Shown piece by piece: positions 59,631-64,000 of a stretch of DNA of 64,000 nt. The stretch covers positions 2,294,001 through 2,358,000 of the forward strand of contig NZ_JACHMX010000001.1 of assembly GCF_014205155.1 (NCBI RefSeq). The letters run 5' to 3'. The DNA is from Amycolatopsis umgeniensis (lineage in GTDB: Bacteria > Actinomycetota > Actinomycetes > Mycobacteriales > Pseudonocardiaceae). Each line of letters starts with the position of its first letter. Within the stretch, counting starts at the first letter, position 1. Under the pieces are notes generated by a model, which did no database searches, was not told the DNA's origin, and saw nothing but the letters and a program-made list of their open reading frames with translations. A program made the translations under genes and the position numbers.

Positions 59631-60562
59631 GCGGGGTCGTGCGGGCGGCGGGAGCCGTCCTCTGGCGTCGCGACGGGGACCGGATCGAGGTCGCGCTGGT
59701 CCACCGGCCGCGCTACGACGATTGGTCGCTGCCGAAGGGAAAGCTGGATCCGGGCGAGACCATCGCGGAAGCCACCGTCCGGGAGATCGAGGAGGAGACC
59801 GGATTCGAGGCCGTGCTCGGCCGCTATCTGGTCCGCACCGAGTACACCGTGACGGGACTGCCGAAGACCGTCGACTATTTCGCCGCCCGCGCGGCTTCCG
59901 GCTCGTTCGCCCCGAACGAGGAAGTCGACGAGCTGCGTTGGCTCGACGCCGTGACGGCGGAGAAACTGCTGACGCGACCGGGTGACGTGCGAGTGCTGCG
60001 CGAGTTCTCCGCGCTGCCGCCCGAACTCACCACGGTGATCCTGGTGCGGCACGCCAAAGCGGGTAAACGCGACGAGTGGAACGGCGACGACGACCTGCGG
60101 CCGCTGTCGGACGCGGGTCAGCGTCAGGCCGAAGCACTGCGTTCGCTGCTGCGGCACTACGCGCCCGGCAGGGTCCTCTCGGCGCCGCGGCTTCGTTGCG
60201 TCCAGACGGTGAACGGGCTCGCCGAAGATCTCGGGGTCGAGATCCGGCACGAGCCGCTGCTGTCGGAAGAGGGCTACTGGCCGGACCCCGTGCTCGGTGT
60301 CGCACGGTTGCTGGCCATCGCGGGCGACGGCGGGACACCGGTGATCTCGAGCCAGGGCGGTGTGATCCCGGACGTCGTCAGCGCGCTGGCCGACCGCGAC
60401 GGCGTCGACCTCCCCGCCGCGCGCGGCGGTGTGGTGCCGTCGAAGAAGGGCTCGTTCTGGGTGCTGTCGTTCCGGGCGCCGACCGAAGAGGACGGGCCGG
60501 TGCTGGTGGCGGCGGACTACTTCGCGTCGCCTCTGCCGACGCCTGCTCCCGCACATCCCTGA
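59627..60562 (+). CDS. mutT: MutT1-type Nudix hydrolase fused to histidine phosphatase
   Basis: 311 aa. N-terminal Nudix domain with the full box [21 protein letters not shown]-terminal RHG phosphatase domain ([10 protein letters not shown] at about residue 143, [10 protein letters not shown], and the second His region). This two-domain form is the mycobacterial MutT1 type, which sanitises 8-oxo-dGTP and hydrolyses dinucleoside polyphosphates. The third phosphatase-motif His is replaced in [10 protein letters not shown] (the family consensus is roughly SHxG), as Gln, which may weaken the phosphatase. Coupled to ppk. Confidence 0.92.
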   Translation: MSGVVRAAGAVLWRRDGDRIEVALVHRPRYDDWSLPKGKLDPGETIAEATVREIEEETGFEAVLGRYLVRTEYTVTGLPKTVDYFAARAASGSFAPNEEVDELRWLDAVTAEKLLTRPGDVRVLREFSALPPELTTVILVRHAKAGKRDEWNGDDDLRPLSDAGQRQAEALRSLLRHYAPGRVLSAPRLRCVQTVNGLAEDLGVEIRHEPLLSEEGYWPDPVLGVARLLAIAGDGGTPVISSQGGVIPDVVSALADRDGVDLPAARGGVVPSKKGSFWVLSFRAPTEEDGPVLVAADYFASPLPTPAPAHP

Positions 60563-60577
60563 CGCTCGAGCGAATAT

Positions 60578-60632
60578 GTCCGTGAAGGCCTCCTTCCCTA
60601 CGCTCAAGGTAGGGAAGGAGGCCTTCACGGAC
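60578..60632. repeat. Inverted repeat, family A
   Basis: Perfect 24-nt arms 60578-60601 and 60609-60632, loop GCTCAAG; same sequence as the hairpin at 53946-54002. Starts 15 nt after the mutT stop. Confidence 0.7.
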
Positions 60633-61060
60633 TTCAAGGCAGACAAGGGTGAGAACCCGAATCGCCACTCACGAGACCCAGCGCTTTTGCCAGTGACTCC
60701 CCCACGTGGGTGACGCGCGCTCGCGATCCAGTGCCCGGTGAAGTGTTTCCGTCGAGCGCGGTTCCACTGTGGAGGGCCAAACGGGTTATGCGTCCATCAG
60801 GGTGACGGGAAACCGCGCGCGGGTCTTTTCCCGATGATTCCAGGGCAGCGGACGGACCAATTCGGCGACGTGGTTCCCTCGCGCCGGGCAATCGCCACAG
60901 GCGCCGCGCATTCGGCCACAGACCGCCGTGGATCATCCGCGGGGCCCCCTTTCCCCCGGAAACCGTATGCGAGCGCGTCAGAGGGAATCAGGCCCCACAG
61001 CGCGCTTCGCGGAGATCCGTCCACGTCAGCGGGTTCCTGGCCTGCCCTATCCCGAAAATG
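60633..61060. other. Gap without recognised gene
   Basis: 428 bases between convergent mutT and hup. Open frames here lack coding character or are antisense to hup. No repeat unit, tRNA or known RNA was recognised. Confidence 0.5.
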
Positions 61061-61095
61061 CGGCAGGGCCCCGCGCCGTGCGCGGGGCCCTGCCG
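61061..61095 (-). terminator. Terminator of hup
   Basis: Perfect 15-bp stem CGGCAGGGCCCCGCG (61061-61075) and complement (61081-61095), 5-nt loop, 22 nt after the hup stop; on the minus strand it is followed by CATTTTCG. Confidence 0.8.
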
Positions 61096-61117
61096 TTGGC
61101 TCACTCGGAGAGAGAGC

Positions 61118-61786
61118 TTACTTCTTCTTCGCGGCCGCCGAAGTCCGCTTGGCCGGAGCCTTCTTGGCGGGAGCCTTGGCGGCTGTCGCCTTGGCGGCCG
61201 GCTTCGCGGCGGCCTTGGTGGCTGTCGCCTTCTTGGCCGTGGTGGCGCGAGTCGTGGCCTTGGCCGCGGTCTTCGGCGCGGCCTTGGCGGCGGTCGCCTT
61301 GGCCGGCGCCTTGGTCGCGGTCGCCTTGGCGGCAGGCTTCGCGGCGGTGCGCGTGGTGGCCGCGGCGGCGCGGGTCCGCGTGGTGGTGGAACGCGTCGCG
61401 GCCGGGCGGCTGGCGGCCGTCCGGGTCGTCGTCGCGCGGGTGGCGGCGGCCCGAGTGGTGGTGGTGCCTGCGGTCGCGCGCTTCACAGCGGTGGCCTTCG
61501 GCAGCTTCTTCGAGCCGCTGATGACGTCCTTGAAGGTCGTGCCGGCGCGGAAGGCGGGCACGTTGGTCTTCTTGACGCGAACGGTCTCACCGGTGCGCGG
61601 GTTCCGCGCGGTACGGGCGGCGCGGGCGCGCTTCTCGAACACACCGAAGCCGGTGATGTTCACCTTCTCGCCCTTGTTGACCGTCCGGATGATGATGTCG
61701 ACAAGGCCATCGACGGCCTCCGACGCGACCTTCTTGTCGCCCAGGCGCTCCGACAGCGCCTCGATCAGCTGGGCCTTGTTGGCCAT
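61118..61786 (-). CDS. hup: HU-family histone-like DNA-binding protein with Lys/Ala-rich tail
   Basis: 222 aa. Residues 1-90 are canonical HU (MANKAQLIEALSERLGDKKV; GFGVFEKRARAARTARNPRTG at the DNA-binding arm, part shown as ARTARNPRTG). The rest is a histone-H1-like tail of KPAAKATA and TTRTRAA repeats ending in AKRTSAAAKKK. This is the mycobacterial HupB architecture and similar length. It compacts the nucleoid and protects DNA. GGAGG 9 nt before ATG. Confidence 0.96.
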   Translation of the reverse strand: MANKAQLIEALSERLGDKKVASEAVDGLVDIIIRTVNKGEKVNITGFGVFEKRARAARTARNPRTGETVRVKKTNVPAFRAGTTFKDVISGSKKLPKATAVKRATAGTTTTRAAATRATTTRTAASRPAATRSTTTRTRAAAATTRTAAKPAAKATATKAPAKATAAKAAPKTAAKATTRATTAKKATATKAAAKPAAKATAAKAPAKKAPAKRTSAAAKKK

Positions 61787-61845
61787 TCCAGTCCTCCAAG
61801 AAGAACTTGTTGTACACGGCCCCGTCGGCCGACTTAGCGCACACG

Positions 61846-61873
61846 GTATTACCAATGCAGCACAAATTCCAAA
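61846..61873 (-). promoter_or_regulatory. Candidate hup promoter
   Basis: On the minus strand TTTGGA (61868-61873), 16-nt spacer, TAATAC (61846-61851). It would give a leader of about 55 nt. Only moderate match to the -35 consensus. Confidence 0.4.
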
Positions 61874-61994
61874 CGACGCGCGGAAATTTCCCTTGTCTCG
61901 GGGGCTGTTCCGCCTCTCGTGGGACCCCTCCGGGGCCTCTCGAGGTGCCGTTCGGTGTGGTTTCGGGGCTCTGCGAAGGACCCTCGGCCGGGGT

Positions 61995-62024
61995 GCGGAT
62001 TCCCTGCTCAGCAAGGGAATCCGC
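61995..62024 (-). terminator. Terminator of leuD
   Basis: Perfect 11-nt arms GCGGATTCCCT (61995-62005) and complement (62014-62024), 8-nt loop, 15 nt beyond the leuD stop. Confidence 0.65.
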
Positions 62025-62039
62025 CCCCTTTGACCAGGC

Positions 62040-62642
62040 CTAGGAGGTGGCCGCCGGGAGGGTCACCGGCTTCCAGGAGGGACGCTGAATCTCGAAAGTG
62101 TCGATCTCCTCCGCGTGGCGGAGTGTCAGGGCGATGTCGTCGAGCCCTTCGAGGAGCCGCCAGCGGGTGTAGTCGTCGATCTGGAAGGGCGCGGTGAAGT
62201 CCTTGGCTCGTACCGTCTTCGACTCGAGGTCCACCGTGACCTCCGTCCCAGGCTCGTTTTCGAGCAGCTTCCACAGCAGTTCGACGTCGGCCTGCTCGAC
62301 CTGAGCGGCGACGAGGCCCTGCTTGCCCGAGTTACCGCGGAAGATGTCCGCGAACCGGGACGAGATCACGGCACGGAAGCCGTAGTCCATCAGGGCCCAG
62401 ACCGCGTGCTCGCGGGAGGAACCGGTGCCGAAGTCCGGGCCCGCGACCAGGACCGACCCACTTTTGAAGGGCTCGTGGTTGAGGATGAACGACTCGTCGG
62501 ACCGCCAGGCGGCGAAGAGCCCGTCCTCGAAGCCGGTGCGGCTCACGCGCTTGAGGTAGACCGCCGGGATGATCTGGTCAGTGTCCACGTTGGACCTGCG
62601 CAGCGGGACCCCGACGCCGGTGTGGTGGGTGAACGCATCCAT
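62040..62642 (-). CDS. leuD: 3-isopropylmalate dehydratase small subunit
   Basis: 200 aa, ATG after AAGGAG. Forms the leucine-pathway isomerase with LeuC, turning 2-isopropylmalate into 3-isopropylmalate. Swivel-domain motifs [20 protein letters not shown] and [29 protein letters not shown]. 40 nt after leuC on the same strand; one operon. Confidence 0.97.
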   Translation of the reverse strand: MDAFTHHTGVGVPLRRSNVDTDQIIPAVYLKRVSRTGFEDGLFAAWRSDESFILNHEPFKSGSVLVAGPDFGTGSSREHAVWALMDYGFRAVISSRFADIFRGNSGKQGLVAAQVEQADVELLWKLLENEPGTEVTVDLESKTVRAKDFTAPFQIDDYTRWRLLEGLDDIALTLRHAEEIDTFEIQRPSWKPVTLPAATS

Positions 62643-62682
62643 GTTGGGAACTCCTTCGCGGATGTCAGCGATGTCAGCGCTG

Positions 62683-64000
62683 TCAGCGGACGGTGGCGGG
62701 CTGCAGGTCTTCGGGGCTGGACAGGGTTCCCCGCACGGCCGTCGCGGCCGCCACGAGGGGCGAGACCAGGTGCGTCCGGCCGCCCTTGCCCTGCCTGCCT
62801 TCGAAGTTGCGGTTGGAGGTCGACGCGCTGCGCTCGCCCGGCTTGAGCTGGTCCGGGTTCATGCCGAGGCACATCGAACAGCCCGCCTGACGCCATTCCG
62901 CGCCCGCTTCGGTGAAGACCTGGTCCAGCCCTTCGGCTTCCGCCGCCTGGCGGACACGCATCGAACCGGGGACGACGAGCATCCGGACGGACTCGGCGAC
63001 CTTGTGCCCGCGCAGGACGTCCGCGGCGGCCCTCAGATCCTCGATACGGCCATTCGTGCACGAGCCGAGGAAGACGGTGTCCACCGCGATCTCGCGCAGC
63101 GGCGTGCCGGGCTTCAGGTCCATATAGGACAGGGCCTTCTCAGCGGCGATGCGCTCGTTCTCGTCGCCGATGCGCTCGGGATCGGGCACGTCGGCGCCCA
63201 GCGGGAGACCCTGGCCCGGGTTCGTGCCCCAGGTCACGAAAGGCGTGAGCTCGTCGGCGTTCAGGCGCACCTCGGCGTCGAAGACGGCGTCCTCGTCCGT
63301 GCGGAGTTCGCGCCAGTTCTCGACGGCGGCGTCCCAATCGGCGCCCTCCGGAGCGTGCGGACGGCCCTTCAGATACGCGAACGTCGTCTCGTCCGGTGCG
63401 ATGAGCCCGGCGCGCGCGCCGGCTTCGATGGACATGTTGCACACCGTCATCCGGGCTTCCATCGACAGGTTTTCGATGGCTTCGCCGCGGTACTCGAGGA
63501 CGTAGCCCTGCCCGCCGCCGGTGCCGATCTTCGCGATCACCGCGAGGATGACGTCCTTCGCCGTGACGCCGGGACGCAGGGTGCCCTCGACGGTGATCGC
63601 CATCGTCTTGAATGGACGGAGCGGCAGGGTCTGGGTGGCCATCACGTGTTCGACCTCGGAGGTGCCGATCCCGAAGGCCATCGCGCCGAAGGCGCCGTGC
63701 GTCGAGGTGTGACTGTCGCCGCACACCACGGTCATCCCGGGCTGGGTCAGGCCCAGCTGCGGGCCGATGACGTGCACGATGCCCTGTTCGGCGTCGCCCA
63801 TCGGATGCAGCCGGACACCGAACTCCTTGCAGTTGTTGCGAAGGGTGTCGACCTGGGTGCGGGACACGGGATCCGCGATCGGCAGCTCGATGTCGATCGT
63901 CGGGACGTTGTGGTCCTCGGTCGCGATGGTGAGGTCGGGGCGGCGCAGTTTCCGGCCCGCCAGGCGGAGTCCGTCGAACGCCTGCGGGCTGGTGACCTCG
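62683..64000 (-). CDS. leuC: 3-isopropylmalate dehydratase large subunit, N-terminus beyond window
   Basis: About 439 codons are visible; the frame runs open to the window edge and lacks roughly the first 30 residues. Aconitase-type [4Fe-4S] protein: Cys ligands in [10 protein letters not shown] and in the pair GCSMCLGM; substrate-binding [14 protein letters not shown] and the C-terminal [15 protein letters not shown]. The visible N-terminal part contains [10 protein letters not shown]. Partner gene leuD follows. Confidence 0.97.
   Translation of the reverse strand, partial: EVTSPQAFDGLRLAGRKLRRPDLTIATEDHNVPTIDIELPIADPVSRTQVDTLRNNCKEFGVRLHPMGDAEQGIVHVIGPQLGLTQPGMTVVCGDSHTSTHGAFGAMAFGIGTSEVEHVMATQTLPLRPFKTMAITVEGTLRPGVTAKDVILAVIAKIGTGGGQGYVLEYRGEAIENLSMEARMTVCNMSIEAGARAGLIAPDETTFAYLKGRPHAPEGADWDAAVENWRELRTDEDAVFDAEVRLNADELTPFVTWGTNPGQGLPLGADVPDPERIGDENERIAAEKALSYMDLKPGTPLREIAVDTVFLGSCTNGRIEDLRAAADVLRGHKVAESVRMLVVPGSMRVRQAAEAEGLDQVFTEAGAEWRQAGCSMCLGMNPDQLKPGERSASTSNRNFEGRQGKGGRTHLVSPLVAAATAVRGTLSSPEDLQPATVR

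Noticed and set aside
60738..62033. Plus-strand frame across hup with hydrophobic Ala/Val runs
   Set aside because: Complement of the Lys/Ala-rich HU tail, which gives artificial Ala/Val stretches.
1..64000. tRNA or rRNA genes
   Set aside because: No CCA-ended cloverleaf or rRNA-like conserved stretch was recognised on either strand by eye.

Overview
The window is high-GC actinobacterial DNA, most likely from Amycolatopsis or a close Pseudonocardiales relative. The pointers are GTG/TTG starts with GGAGG-type ribosome sites, a full mce operon, coenzyme F420 synthesis (cofC), HU with a long Lys/Ala tail, and a recG ... thiL ... gpsA-cofC-ppk-mutT-hup-leuD-leuC order that, from memory, matches Mycobacterium and Streptomyces. 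The genus is inferred from gene content, not from a search.

Layout. 1-6.7 kb: the 3' part of a HelR/UvrD-like helicase, a large HTH-nSTAND1-WD40 signalling ATPase, and a luciferase-like monooxygenase. 7.3-16.5 kb: one unbroken mce operon (two YrbE permeases, MceA-F, two Mce-associated proteins), with nearly every junction overlapping. 16.6-21.7 kb: a family of small secreted beta-rich proteins (three DUF6801-like, one of them fused to a second domain that is also encoded alone) and a secreted RCC1 propeller. 21.7-28.5 kb: PucR regulator, arginase-family hydrolase, pyruvate carboxylase and a degenerate-looking subtilase. 28.5-34 kb: erythromycin-esterase-like protein with a divergent TetR regulator, a small membrane protein, and a three-gene EACC1 - membrane caspase - GNAT operon that looks like a biological-conflict system. 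34-43.6 kb: housekeeping block (recG, DAK/FakA-like, rpmB, ung, gamma-carbonic anhydrase, GNATs, thiL, a stand-alone RAM domain, DUF3515). 43.6-54.5 kb: accessory insertion with a quinone oxidoreductase behind a MerR/SoxR-type promoter, a MocR regulator with a divergent pyridoxamine-oxidase-like gene, a two-component system, an extracytosolic flavinylation operon (ferric-reductase-like, FMN-binding, ApbE), VOC protein, methyltransferase, asparaginase, and cysteine dioxygenase preceded by a Cys-rich leader peptide. 54.8-64 kb: gpsA, plsC-like, cofC, ppk, mutT, hup, leuD, leuC (cut by the window edge).

Most intergenic structure comes from long inverted repeats in a few sequence families. Those of families A and B always sit just 3' of a gene and never between divergent genes, so they are probably terminators or RNA 3'-end stabilisers. 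A third family, built on a CGCGTGAT core, forms clusters, one of which supplies the C-terminus and stop codon of the TetR gene.

Points I find most worth following: the EACC1-caspase-GNAT operon, the Cys leader peptide before cysteine dioxygenase, the 19-bp-spacer MerR-type promoter with an apparently leaderless transcript, an 11-mer shared by the mce upstream region and the PucR promoter, the subtilase lacking its oxyanion Asn, and the absence of ddl from its usual place beside gpsA.
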